Assembly: GCA_041389525.1 (NCBI GenBank)
Contig: JAWKRR010000070.1
Coordinates: 1 to 34,194, forward strand
DNA length: 34,194 nt
Source: JACKFB01 sp041389525
GTDB lineage: Bacteria; Myxococcota_A; UBA9042; PHBI01; JACKFB01
Direction of reading: 5' to 3'
Shown: piece by piece, positions 27,805 to 34,194 of the stretch
How the letters are laid out: each line of letters starts with the position of its first letter
Numbering within the stretch: position 1 is the first letter of the stretch
Notes under the pieces: generated by a model
Seen by the model: only the letters and a program-made list of their open reading frames with translations
Database searches by the model: none
Told to the model about the DNA's origin: nothing
Program-made: the position numbers and the translations under genes

Positions 27805-27834
27805 CTCGCGCGGCGGCCTGCGGAGCCGCGCGAG
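27805..27834. terminator. Bidirectional hairpin between convergent genes
   Basis: CTCGCGCGGC (27805-27814) and GCCGCGCGAG (27825-27834) are perfect ten-base complementary arms with a ten-base loop. The hairpin lies between the branching-enzyme stop (27797) and the glutamate-cysteine ligase stop (27852), so it can serve both strands. No T run follows on either side, so it may be an RNA-stabilising hairpin or a Rho-assisted end rather than a classic terminator. Confidence 0.6.
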
Positions 27835-27851
27835 AACCGGCGCCGAGCGGC

Positions 27852-29258
27852 CTAGAACTCGGCCCAGCTCGCCTCGTAGTGGGCGATGATCTGCTCCCGG
27901 CTGGGCTTTGTGCGCTCGTACCACGCGAGCGTCACGTCGGCCGGACAGCGCCCGGACGCGATGAGGGCCTCGAGCCCGCCGAGATGCAGCGATTCGTCAG
28001 GTACCACCTCGCCGCTCGCCAGGGTGGCCGGCTGCGCCATGCCCCGCAACGCGCCCGCGGCGATGGCCAACAACTCACGCGCCAAGTCCAAGGTCTGGAA
28101 CTTGCCCCCGGGAGCCGGCGTCGCGAGCGCGTCGCGAGCCACGGCCGCGCGGTGAGTCCAGCGCTCCTCCATCGTCCAGCCCTTGACGAGGTCCCACGCC
28201 GCCGCCCGCGCGGAGGGGTCGTAGAGCAAGCCTTTCCACAGCGCGGGGAGCGCGGGGAGGATAGCTGGCTTGACGCAGTCGGCCGTGCGCATCTCGAGGT
28301 AGGTCTTGAGCCGCACGTCGGGGAAGAGCGTCGACAGGTGCAGCTCCCAGTCGCCCATCCGCGCTTCGTGGCCCTGGTAGCCGTTGCGCAGGAACTCGCC
28401 GAAGGGCAGCCCGGCGCAGTCGAGCAGGTCGTCGCCGCGCATGATGAAGAAGAGCGGCACCCCGAGCGCGTAGTCGATCCACCGCTCGTAGCTGGGCCCC
28501 GCCTCATCAAACACGTGGTCGAGCAGCCCTTGCCGGTGCGGGTCGACGTCGCTCCACACCTGAGCGCGGAAGCTCTTGAAGCCCGAGGGTTTGCCCTGCT
28601 GAAGCGGCGAGTTCGCGAACATCGCCGTGACGATCGACGACACGCCCATGGAGGTCCGGAGCTTGTCGGCCATGTCGCGTTCGTCTTCGAAGTCGAGGTT
28701 TGCCTGCACCGTGCACGTCGACTGCATCATGTGCTTGGCGTACTGGCCGCGGGTCGGCAGGTAGCGGCGCATGATCCCGTAGCGGCGCTTCGGCATCCAG
28801 TCGATCTCATCCAGCGAGTGCAGCGGGTTCGCCCCCACCCAGAGCCAGCGCAGCGGCAGGCGGTCGGCGAGGTGCGCCAGCTCTGCCTCGTGGCGCTGAA
28901 GCTCCGTCACCATCTCGTGGACGGTCGGCAGGGGCGCGCCGCTCAGCTCGAACTGGCCGCCGGGCTCGAGCGTCACCGACGCGTCGCTCGCCTTCAGCGA
29001 GATGAGCGCGCCCGCGTCGTAGCCCGGCACCCACCCACAGCAGCCCGTCAGCTCCTCCAAGAGCGTGCGGATGCCCGGGATCGCGCCGTTCGGCTCATAC
29101 GCCAGGGGCGCCCCGTCGGGGGCGTGTAGCGCGATCTTCTCGTACTCGGAGCCGACCAACCAGCCCGCCCGCGGCCGCTCGCCGCGCGCGAGATAGTCCA
29201 CCAGCTGCTGCCGAGACTGGATCGGGGTCGGATCTCCCGCGTTGAGGATGCTCGTCAC
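27852..29258 (-). CDS. gshA: Glutamate-cysteine ligase, plant-type (GCS2 family)
   Basis: 468 residues. It makes gamma-glutamylcysteine, the first step of glutathione synthesis. Landmarks are VGSEYEKIAL near residue 35, LEPGGQFELSGAPL, MMQSTCTVQANLDFEDE, RAQVWSDVDPHRQG and YLEMRTADCV. These match the plant/alphaproteobacterial class of GCL rather than the E. coli type. The start is GTG 29258 with no clear Shine-Dalgarno; the protein length agrees with the family. No gshB (glutathione synthetase) is in the window, so the final thiol is not shown. The 3' end converges on the branching enzyme and shares a hairpin. EgtA of ergothioneine synthesis is a related alternative. Confidence 0.9.
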   Translation of the reverse strand: MTSILNAGDPTPIQSRQQLVDYLARGERPRAGWLVGSEYEKIALHAPDGAPLAYEPNGAIPGIRTLLEELTGCCGWVPGYDAGALISLKASDASVTLEPGGQFELSGAPLPTVHEMVTELQRHEAELAHLADRLPLRWLWVGANPLHSLDEIDWMPKRRYGIMRRYLPTRGQYAKHMMQSTCTVQANLDFEDERDMADKLRTSMGVSSIVTAMFANSPLQQGKPSGFKSFRAQVWSDVDPHRQGLLDHVFDEAGPSYERWIDYALGVPLFFIMRGDDLLDCAGLPFGEFLRNGYQGHEARMGDWELHLSTLFPDVRLKTYLEMRTADCVKPAILPALPALWKGLLYDPSARAAAWDLVKGWTMEERWTHRAAVARDALATPAPGGKFQTLDLARELLAIAAGALRGMAQPATLASGEVVPDESLHLGGLEALIASGRCPADVTLAWYERTKPSREQIIAHYEASWAEF

Positions 29259-29397
29259 GGGTTGTGGCCGCCCTTAGGGTCTGTGTGGAAAGAGGGACAT
29301 GGCGCGCGGGAGGAGGCGCGTCACATGCGCGCACTCGAGATCCGAGGCGGTATCCGGACACCGCGAGGGATCGAGGGCGCGCCGGTGAGGATGCATC

Positions 29398-29430
29398 CGC
29401 TGCGAAATCGGCGTGGCCATTTCCGCAGCG
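29398..29430 (-). terminator. Hairpin after the acidic repeat protein gene
   Basis: CGCTGCG-AAAT (29398-29408) pairs with ATTT-C-CGCAGCG (29419-29430), an eleven-pair stem with one bulged base. It begins five bases past the stop codon at 29435 on the minus strand. No clear T run follows. A perfect palindrome GGATGCATCC (29389-29398) adjoins it. Likely transcript end of the 33209-29435 gene run. Confidence 0.4.
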
Positions 29431-29434
29431 TCCC

Positions 29435-30331
29435 TTACTTCATCGTCTTGGACTTGCGGCTGCGCTTGCGCGTCTTACGACCCGAGCGCTGCGTCTCCGG
29501 CTCGCCATCGCTGTCGCTGTCGTCGCCGGGGAGCGCCTCGACCGAGACCGCGTCGACCTCGTCAGGCATCGCCTGCATCATCGTGGTCGCGTCATCCGAT
29601 TCCTCAGGCATCGCCTGCATCATCGTGGTCGCGCCTTCCGATTCCTCAGGCATCGCCTGCATCATCGAAGTGGCGTCCTCGCCGTCGTCGTCCGGCATCG
29701 CGGCCATGGCGCGGGTGGCCTCCTCCTCGATGACCACCGGGGCCGGACCCTCGCCGTCCTCCACGAAGTCGCCCTGGATGAGGTTCTCATCCTCGTCGGT
29801 CGCCCACGCCGCGGCGGCCGCTGCCTCGTCCACGAACGGCACCGCGGCCTCGTCGCTCTCGGCGAAGAAGTCCTCGGGCGCGGCGGCGAAGGGCGCCTGC
29901 CGCGTGGGTGCGTCGTCCGGGTCCTCGGGCTCGTCGGGCTCGTTGGCCCACGGCGGAGCCTCGTCGTCGTCGGCCAGCGCCGGCAGGTCGTGGCTGGTGG
30001 CCAGGTCGTCATCGACCTGCCCGCCGCCCCACGCGGGCGGCTCTTCGTCGACCGGCGCGCCGTCCCACGCGGGCGGCTCCTCAACCGAGTCGACCGTCAT
30101 CATCCCGGACAGCGCCGCCTCCGCCGCAAGCTCCTCAAAGCTCGCCGCGGTCTCCATCGCCGCGCCCGCCGCGCGCGCCGCGTCGGACTCGTCGGCGGCC
30201 GCGATCGACAGCGCCCGCTCGAGCGACTCGCGGTAGTACGAAGCGAAGCGCTCGAGGACAGCGTCGTTCGAGGGCAGGCTCGCGTGCCGGATCAGAAGTC
30301 CGACCTCCACTGGCTCGATCGTAGGCTCCAT
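29435..30331 (-). CDS. Acidic low-complexity protein with MMQAMPEES repeats and a basic tail
   Basis: 298 residues from ATG 30331, chosen because GGAGG stands five bases upstream. An in-frame ATG at 30391 would add 20 residues but has no ribosome site. I recognise no family. The first about 70 residues may fold (VGLLIRHASLPSNDAVLERFASYYRESLERAL). The rest is rich in Asp, Glu, Pro and Ala (EEPPAWDGAPVDEEPPAWGG and similar), so probably disordered. Three 14-residue repeats, MMQAMPEESEGATT and variants, come near the C terminus, and the protein ends in a strongly basic tail (SGRKTRKRSRKSKTMK). The acidic core and basic end suggest a scaffold, or contact with nucleic acid or another protein. It follows the PilZ and TPR genes on the same strand, so a link to a c-di-GMP or motility complex is possible. 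Confidence 0.7.
   Translation of the reverse strand: MEPTIEPVEVGLLIRHASLPSNDAVLERFASYYRESLERALSIAAADESDAARAAGAAMETAASFEELAAEAALSGMMTVDSVEEPPAWDGAPVDEEPPAWGGGQVDDDLATSHDLPALADDDEAPPWANEPDEPEDPDDAPTRQAPFAAAPEDFFAESDEAAVPFVDEAAAAAAWATDEDENLIQGDFVEDGEGPAPVVIEEEATRAMAAMPDDDGEDATSMMQAMPEESEGATTMMQAMPEESDDATTMMQAMPDEVDAVSVEALPGDDSDSDGEPETQRSGRKTRKRSRKSKTMK
29562..29687 (-). repeat. Three 42-bp tandem repeats (in-frame)
   Basis: Units begin at 29562, 29604 and 29646 (plus coordinates) with a shared TCAGGCATCGCCTGCATCAT core. On the minus strand they encode (T/S)MMQAMP(E/D)E-x4-AT. Copies are near identical in the core and diverge in the acidic end, consistent with recent duplication inside the gene. 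Confidence 0.85.
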
Positions 30332-30501
30332 CTCGTCCTCCGGCCACTCAGTCTCCGCCCAGCGCCGCCTGGCGCCACCCGCGTGAGACATTGAATACGA
30401 CTGCAGCTTCGACTGCTCATACCGCGCTTGCGGGCGGACTTCCACCCCTGACCAGCCCGCGCGCGTCCCGCTTTTCGCAGCAGCCGCGCCCTCGCCCCCG
30501 C

Positions 30502-31476
30502 TCAGACCTCGGTCGGCGGGTGCTCGCTCATCCATGACTCGATGGCCTCGCGCGCGCCGTCCTCGAGCCAGGTCAACTCGATGCCCATGCCGGGCGGCCC
30601 GCCGCTCTCGCCCGGGCTGCGCCGCCACGCCACGATCCCCTTGGCTTGGTAGGGCGAGTCCGGCACCAGCGAGACCTGCAGCTCCACCTCGCGGTCTTCC
30701 TTGAGCAGGTTGGGCGTCGCCACGAAGACGCCAGGCAGCTCGCCGGTCCCGTTGTCCTCGCCGTAGACGAAGAAATAGTGGGAGTGGTCGCCGTGCATCG
30801 GGGCGTCCAAGTTGAAGCGCACCTGCGTCGTCCACGCGTGCTGGCGCCCGCGCCGCCGGCGGCCTCTCCCCTCCACGCGCCGCACCGAGGCTTCGGCCTC
30901 CGGCGCGACCGCCTCGCTGCCTTCGGGGAGGGTGGCGTCGACCGCCGCCCCGTCGTCAGGCCCGCTCAGCTCCGCGGCCGACGTGATCAGCCGCCGCAGC
31001 GCCTGGCTCATGTGCAGCTCGCGCGTCATCAGCACTTCCTCGAGCTTCGCCATCCGCGCCTCAGCCCCGTCGAGCTGCTCGTGTCGCCGCCCAAAGATGG
31101 CCTCGCGCTCGTTGACGAGCTGCATCCGCACCTCGAAGAGCTCCTCGCGACGCAGCAGCAGCACCTCGCGCTCGTCGCGATGCCCCACCGCGATCGGCTC
31201 GGCGGACGCGCCGCCCACCTCCTGCTCGAGCACGGACTTCACCAAGCGCGTCGCCTTCGGCCCCAGCGACTCGGCCCGTCGGGTGAGGTTCGCCTTCTGC
31301 TCCTCGACGTACCCGCTCAGGTCCCGCAGCGCCGCGGTCCGCGTGCTGAACGCCCGCTCGGCCTCGACCAGCCCCGCCTCCTGAGCGTGAAGCTGAGCCT
31401 CCATCGCGACGAGGGCTGCCTCGCGCTGAAAAAGCTCCGCCTCGCGAACTTCCAGTTCGTCCGTCGACTCACCCAT
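30502..31476 (-). CDS. Coiled-coil protein with C-terminal PilZ domain
   Basis: 324 residues from ATG 31476, with GGGGAG nine bases upstream; a GTG at 31497 is in frame but has no ribosome site. Residues about 10-165 are Glu/Ala/Leu/Arg-rich heptads (LEVREAELFQREAALVAMEAQ and onward), a long coiled coil. An acidic Ala/Pro linker and a basic patch (RGRRRRGRQ) follow. The last about 110 residues match PilZ: GVFVATPNLLKEDREVELQ, AKGIVAWRRSP and PGMGIELTWLED. PilZ binds c-di-GMP through RxxxR and D/N-x-S-x-x-G. Here the arginine patch is present but the second motif is altered (EDNGTGELPG), so ligand binding is uncertain. It sits between the TPR and acidic-repeat genes on the same strand. Likely a cytoplasmic adaptor that senses c-di-GMP or mimics such a sensor. 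Confidence 0.85.
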   Translation of the reverse strand: MGESTDELEVREAELFQREAALVAMEAQLHAQEAGLVEAERAFSTRTAALRDLSGYVEEQKANLTRRAESLGPKATRLVKSVLEQEVGGASAEPIAVGHRDEREVLLLRREELFEVRMQLVNEREAIFGRRHEQLDGAEARMAKLEEVLMTRELHMSQALRRLITSAAELSGPDDGAAVDATLPEGSEAVAPEAEASVRRVEGRGRRRRGRQHAWTTQVRFNLDAPMHGDHSHYFFVYGEDNGTGELPGVFVATPNLLKEDREVELQVSLVPDSPYQAKGIVAWRRSPGESGGPPGMGIELTWLEDGAREAIESWMSEHPPTEV

Positions 31477-31520
31477 CGCTACGTTCTCCCCGTCCACAGC
31501 GACCCGGTTCGCGCGGCGAG

Positions 31521-33209
31521 CTACCCGCCGAGGGTCGCGACCCGCTCAACCCGCCTGGCCACGTATGGATGGCCCGGGTAACGCTCCGTGAGCTCTTTGA
31601 GGAGGGTCTTCGCCTCCTCACCCAGGCCGTTGCTTATGTAGAAATCGAGTTCCTGCAGCTCGTCGCGCAGCAACTCCTGCCCCTCGCCAAAGGTCTCTTC
31701 GGTGTGGTCCGCGCTGTCGGCCCGCGGGATCACCAGCCCAATGCCGGACTGTACCTGAGCCAGCACGTCGGGGGGAATGAACGAGTTGTCTGGGATCGTC
31801 TGCTCGCCACCGTCGGCGAAGCCCAGCTCGTCGTCCTCGTCGTCGCCGTCGAGGTCGAAGTCGAAGTCGTCCGCGCTGTCGGCGGCCCCGAGATCGGGCT
31901 GCGCCGACGCCTTTCCGGGGCCCGTCGCCTCGCTGAGCGCGCTCTCGAAGAGCCCGCGCAGATCCTCGCCCGCGGTGCCCATCCCGTGAGGCAGCGTCTG
32001 GGGCCTGGACTGCGGCGACTCCGCGACCGACTCGCGGATCATCTGCTCGATCAGCGCCTCGGCAGCCGCAGCCGCCTCGTCGTCGCTGGGGCCGGCGGCG
32101 GCGCCAGGTCGCAGCATCGGCAGCGGCGGCACCGGCGGGCCCCCGTCGATGGTCTGCTGCCGGCGCTGCGCTCGCGCCGCCTCGACGGGGCTGAGCGCGG
32201 CCGTGGACGCGGCGACGCGGGCGACCGAGTCGCGAGTGCGTGGCGCCCGCGCCTCCACGTTGACCGGGTCCAGGTCCTCGGCGTCCTCGAACTCGATGGT
32301 GCCGCCTGGCTCTTCGGGGACCCGCGGCGCCACGACCCGCCGCGCCGAAGCGTCGTCGGGGTTGAGCACCAGGATCTCCATCAGGCACTCGTTGCGCTCG
32401 TTCTCAAGGCCGCTCTTGTCGTAGAGGCGCGCCATCTCTTTGAGGACGGTCACGGCCTTGTGCGTCTGCCCAAGCTGGTTGAACGCGTCGGCCAGGGTCC
32501 CCAGGACCTCGAGGTCGCGCGGGGCCGCCCGGAACGCCGTCTTGAGCTTCGGCAGCGCCTTCTGCGGGTGCTGCGCCGCGACGTAGGAGGCCGCCACGCG
32601 CTTGGCCATCGCGGCGTCGTCGGGCTGGTGGTAGAGCAAGCGCTCCGCGGTGCGCTGGAAGTCCTCGGTGTAGCCGAGCCGCTCGAGGGTCTCAGCCACG
32701 CGCCGGAACTCGCGCACCGCGTCGGTGATCTGCCCCAGCGCGCTGTACGCCTCAGCCAGACGCAGCCGGTCCGGCAGATTCTCAGGATCCAGCTCGAGGA
32801 TCTGGCGAATCACGTTCAGCTTGCCGAGCTGGTCGCCCTTCCCTTCCAGCAGGCGCAAGGCCTCGCGGTACTGCGCCGCGGCCTCGTTGAGCAGCCCATG
32901 CTGCTGATAGTTCGACGCCAGCGCGACGAAGAGCTCCTCGCGGTCGGGGACGATCTTCAGGACCTGCTTGTAGACGGCGATGGCCTTCAGCGTGAAGCCG
33001 CCGTCCTCGTAGATGCGCGCGACCTTCAAGAACGAGTCGACGGCGCGGTCCAGGTCCTTCTGGCGGTAGTAGAGGTTGGCCAGGTTCAAGCGCGCCCGGA
33101 CGTCGGCCGGGAACTCTTTGAGGACCTTCTCGTACTCCGCGATGGCCTTTTTGTACTGGCCCTTCCGCATGTACTTCTGGGCCGAGGCGAGGAGCTTGTT
33201 TTTGTTCAT
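31521..33209 (-). CDS. Large TPR protein with acidic linker
   Basis: 562 residues. At least seven tetratricopeptide repeats fill residues 1 to about 275 (for example KGQYKKAIAEYEKVLKEFPAD, LLNEAAAQYREALRLL, LGQTHKAVTVLKEMARLY), giving a protein-binding superhelix. A disordered region rich in Pro, Ala and acidic residues follows (DDFDFDLDGDDEDDELGF). A final TPR-like segment is at about 510-562 (ELQELDFYISNGLGEEAKTLL, ERYPGHPYVARRVERV). No signal peptide, so cytoplasmic. TPR proteins of this layout are common in myxobacteria, where several work in polarity and gliding complexes; membership here is inference. ATG 33209 fits the start of the first repeat but no clear ribosome site is seen. The PilZ gene follows 44 bases downstream. 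Confidence 0.88.
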   Translation of the reverse strand: MNKNKLLASAQKYMRKGQYKKAIAEYEKVLKEFPADVRARLNLANLYYRQKDLDRAVDSFLKVARIYEDGGFTLKAIAVYKQVLKIVPDREELFVALASNYQQHGLLNEAAAQYREALRLLEGKGDQLGKLNVIRQILELDPENLPDRLRLAEAYSALGQITDAVREFRRVAETLERLGYTEDFQRTAERLLYHQPDDAAMAKRVAASYVAAQHPQKALPKLKTAFRAAPRDLEVLGTLADAFNQLGQTHKAVTVLKEMARLYDKSGLENERNECLMEILVLNPDDASARRVVAPRVPEEPGGTIEFEDAEDLDPVNVEARAPRTRDSVARVAASTAALSPVEAARAQRRQQTIDGGPPVPPLPMLRPGAAAGPSDDEAAAAAEALIEQMIRESVAESPQSRPQTLPHGMGTAGEDLRGLFESALSEATGPGKASAQPDLGAADSADDFDFDLDGDDEDDELGFADGGEQTIPDNSFIPPDVLAQVQSGIGLVIPRADSADHTEETFGEGQELLRDELQELDFYISNGLGEEAKTLLKELTERYPGHPYVARRVERVATLGG

Positions 33210-33380
33210 CGCGTGGGCACGATCGCGGATCGGGTCGGGGTGGCAGCAAGGAGGGCGACTGCCAGCGGATTCCGCCCAGATACGTTAGCAGCCATTGATA
33301 CCTCGCGCCACTTGCAACGGTTCGCCGCGGACTCGGTTTAAGGACGTGGGGCACAACAGCCGTGTCGGCGGCGCGGACGG

Positions 33381-33398
33381 CGGATCGCGGGTGATCCG
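33381..33398 (-). terminator. Short hairpin downstream of aroQ
   Basis: CGGATC (33381-33386) and GATCCG (33393-33398) are perfect six-base arms with a six-base loop, placed four bases past the aroQ stop on the minus strand. No T run follows. A weak candidate for the end of the aroQ transcript; the 193-base gap to the TPR gene start otherwise holds nothing recognisable. Confidence 0.28.
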
Positions 33399-33402
33399 GC
33401 CA

Positions 33403-33849
33403 CTAGATCCCGTCGTTGGCCAGTAAACCGTCCAGCGCGAGCAGATAGCCGCGGGCTCCAAAGCCCATGATGCGCGCCTTGACCACGTCGGCGATGGTGC
33501 TTGTGTGGCGGAAGGGCTCGCGGGCGTAGACGTTGGAGAGGTGGACCTCGACCGCGGGCAGGCCCGTCGCGATCAGCGCGTCGCGGATGGCCACCGACGT
33601 GTGGGTGTAGCCGCCGGGGTTGATGAGGATGCCGAAATAGCCGGCGTCCATGGTCGCCTGGATCGCGTCGATGAGGGCGCCCTCGCCGTTGTGCTGCGAG
33701 CAGACGACCTCAGCGGAGTGCTCGCGGGCGCGGTCGGCCAGCGCGCGGTCGATATCGGCCAGGGTGGTCGTACCGTAGACGGCAGGCTCGCGGCGGCCGA
33801 GCAGGTTCAGGTTGGGGCCGTGAAAGACGGCCACGCGGCGCACGGTCAC
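33403..33849 (-). CDS. aroQ: 3-dehydroquinate dehydratase, type II
   Basis: 148 residues, the usual size of the dodecameric type II enzyme, which converts 3-dehydroquinate to 3-dehydroshikimate in the shikimate pathway. Visible landmarks are HGPNLNLLGRREPAVYG (10-26, catalytic Tyr25 with a neighbouring Arg), SQHNGEGALIDAI (51-63; a slightly lengthened form of the usual SNHEGELID), INPGGYTHTS (76-85, Asn77) and EVHLSNVYAREPFRHTS (101-117, His103). GTG 33849 has GGAGG five bases upstream and overlaps the stop of the small TPR gene by four bases (GTGA), so the two are translationally coupled. No other shikimate gene is in the window. Confidence 0.95.
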   Translation of the reverse strand: MTVRRVAVFHGPNLNLLGRREPAVYGTTTLADIDRALADRAREHSAEVVCSQHNGEGALIDAIQATMDAGYFGILINPGGYTHTSVAIRDALIATGLPAVEVHLSNVYAREPFRHTSTIADVVKARIMGFGARGYLLALDGLLANDGI

Positions 33850-34094
33850 GCGGGCCTCCGTCGGCGCTGGACGCGGTGCAAGATCGATCGCAGCGCGTCC
33901 ACCTGGGCGCGGCGCCCGTCACTCAGCGCGTGGAGGCGCTGCTGCGCGTTCAACTCCGCCAGCCGCTTTGCCAGCGCCGTGTCCAGCGGCTGCGCTTCCA
34001 CGAGCTCGCGGTAGATCGCGCACGCCTCAGTGAGGTGGCCCTGGCGGGCGTAAATCTCCGCCAGGGTAGCCGTCCGAATTCCGCCCCCGCTCAA
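33846..34094 (-). CDS. Small TPR-containing protein
   Basis: 82 residues from TTG 34094, with GAGG six bases upstream. One TPR-like helix pair is clear: TATLAEIYARQGHLTEACAIYRELVEAQPLD (residues about 8-38, split over two helices). A helical, Arg/Gln-rich tail (LNAQQRLHALSDGRRAQVDALRSILHRVQRRRRPA in pieces) follows. It overlaps the aroQ start by four bases. Probably a cytoplasmic protein-binding helper or a remnant of a longer TPR protein; the rare start codon leaves the N terminus uncertain. No function can be assigned. Confidence 0.6.
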   Translation of the reverse strand: MSGGGIRTATLAEIYARQGHLTEACAIYRELVEAQPLDTALAKRLAELNAQQRLHALSDGRRAQVDALRSILHRVQRRRRPA

Positions 34095-34122
34095 CGGCGC
34101 CCTCGCCGTGTGGCGAGCGCCA

Positions 34123-34194
34123 TCACGGAGCGGCGGTCGCCGGGACGAAGTCGGCCTCGAAGGAGGCGCCGTCGTTGGGGCACACCAAGCTGGC
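34123..34194 (-). CDS. C-terminal fragment of an unidentified protein
   Basis: The last 23 codons of a gene that enters from the right edge: a peptide ending NDGASFEADFVPATAAP, preceded by ASLVCP. Codon use is strongly GC3 like the neighbours, so it is probably genuinely coding. The CPNDGASFE stretch resembles the second knuckle of a zinc ribbon, but one Cys is not enough to say so. It lies 28 bases upstream of the small TPR gene on the same strand. Confidence 0.5.
   Translation of the reverse strand, partial: ASLVCPNDGASFEADFVPATAAP

Noticed and set aside
29562..29687. CRISPR-like array
   Set aside because: The units are 42 bases, contiguous without spacers, multiple of three and in frame within a gene.
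34092..34124. Ten-codon frame starting ATG in the TGATG at 34122-34124
   Set aside because: Too short, Arg-rich and without support; it only bridges two overlapping stops and starts.

Overview
The DNA is very GC-rich (third codon positions almost all G or C) and gene-dense. It carries Cys-rich and lamin-tail surface lipoproteins, PilZ and long TPR proteins, a DUF4912/GH57 pair, a plant-type glutamate-cysteine ligase and an RND pump with a lipoprotein adaptor. This mix suggests a Gram-negative myxobacterium-like organism (Myxococcota, Bradymonadia or a related deltaproteobacterial lineage). That is an inference from gene content; no rRNA or tRNA is present.

Left third (1-8859): an aldehyde dehydrogenase (partial, minus strand) diverges from a tightly coupled plus-strand operon of eight genes, most of which overlap or abut. 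In order they encode an SCP2-SDR fusion, a Cys-less DUF35 protein, a zinc-ribbon DUF35 protein, two thiolase-fold proteins without the nucleophilic Cys, an acyl-CoA synthetase and two unlike acyl-CoA dehydrogenases. The set resembles steroid/isoprenoid side-chain catabolism: CoA activation, heteromeric desaturation and an aldolytic C-C cleavage of the Ltp2-ChsH2 (DUF35) type. No hydratase is visible.

Middle (8818-17062, minus strand): an RND pump and its lipoprotein adaptor are translationally coupled. A terminator-like hairpin with a T6 run lies just ahead of the adaptor start. Upstream are a lamin-tail surface lipoprotein with a possible His/Cys (caspase-like) dyad and a leaderless protein with a peptidoglycan-binding domain. 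A 7-bp-arm palindrome like a TetR operator lies between these two genes.

17370-25583: a secreted transglutaminase-like protein; an 800-residue envelope redox protein that fuses VKOR, DsbA-like, FGE/SUMF1-like and TlpA-like modules (the most striking gene here); a POT-family peptide transporter (minus strand); malate dehydrogenase; and a Cys-rich lipoprotein with a 24-bp in-frame tandem repeat.

Right end (25595-34194): DUF4912 plus a GH57 glucan branching enzyme, a bidirectional hairpin, then minus-strand genes: glutamate-cysteine ligase, an acidic repeat protein with a basic tail, a coiled-coil PilZ protein, a large TPR protein, type II dehydroquinase, a small TPR protein and the last 23 codons of an unknown gene. 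I saw no insertion sequence, CRISPR array, tRNA, rRNA or phage gene.
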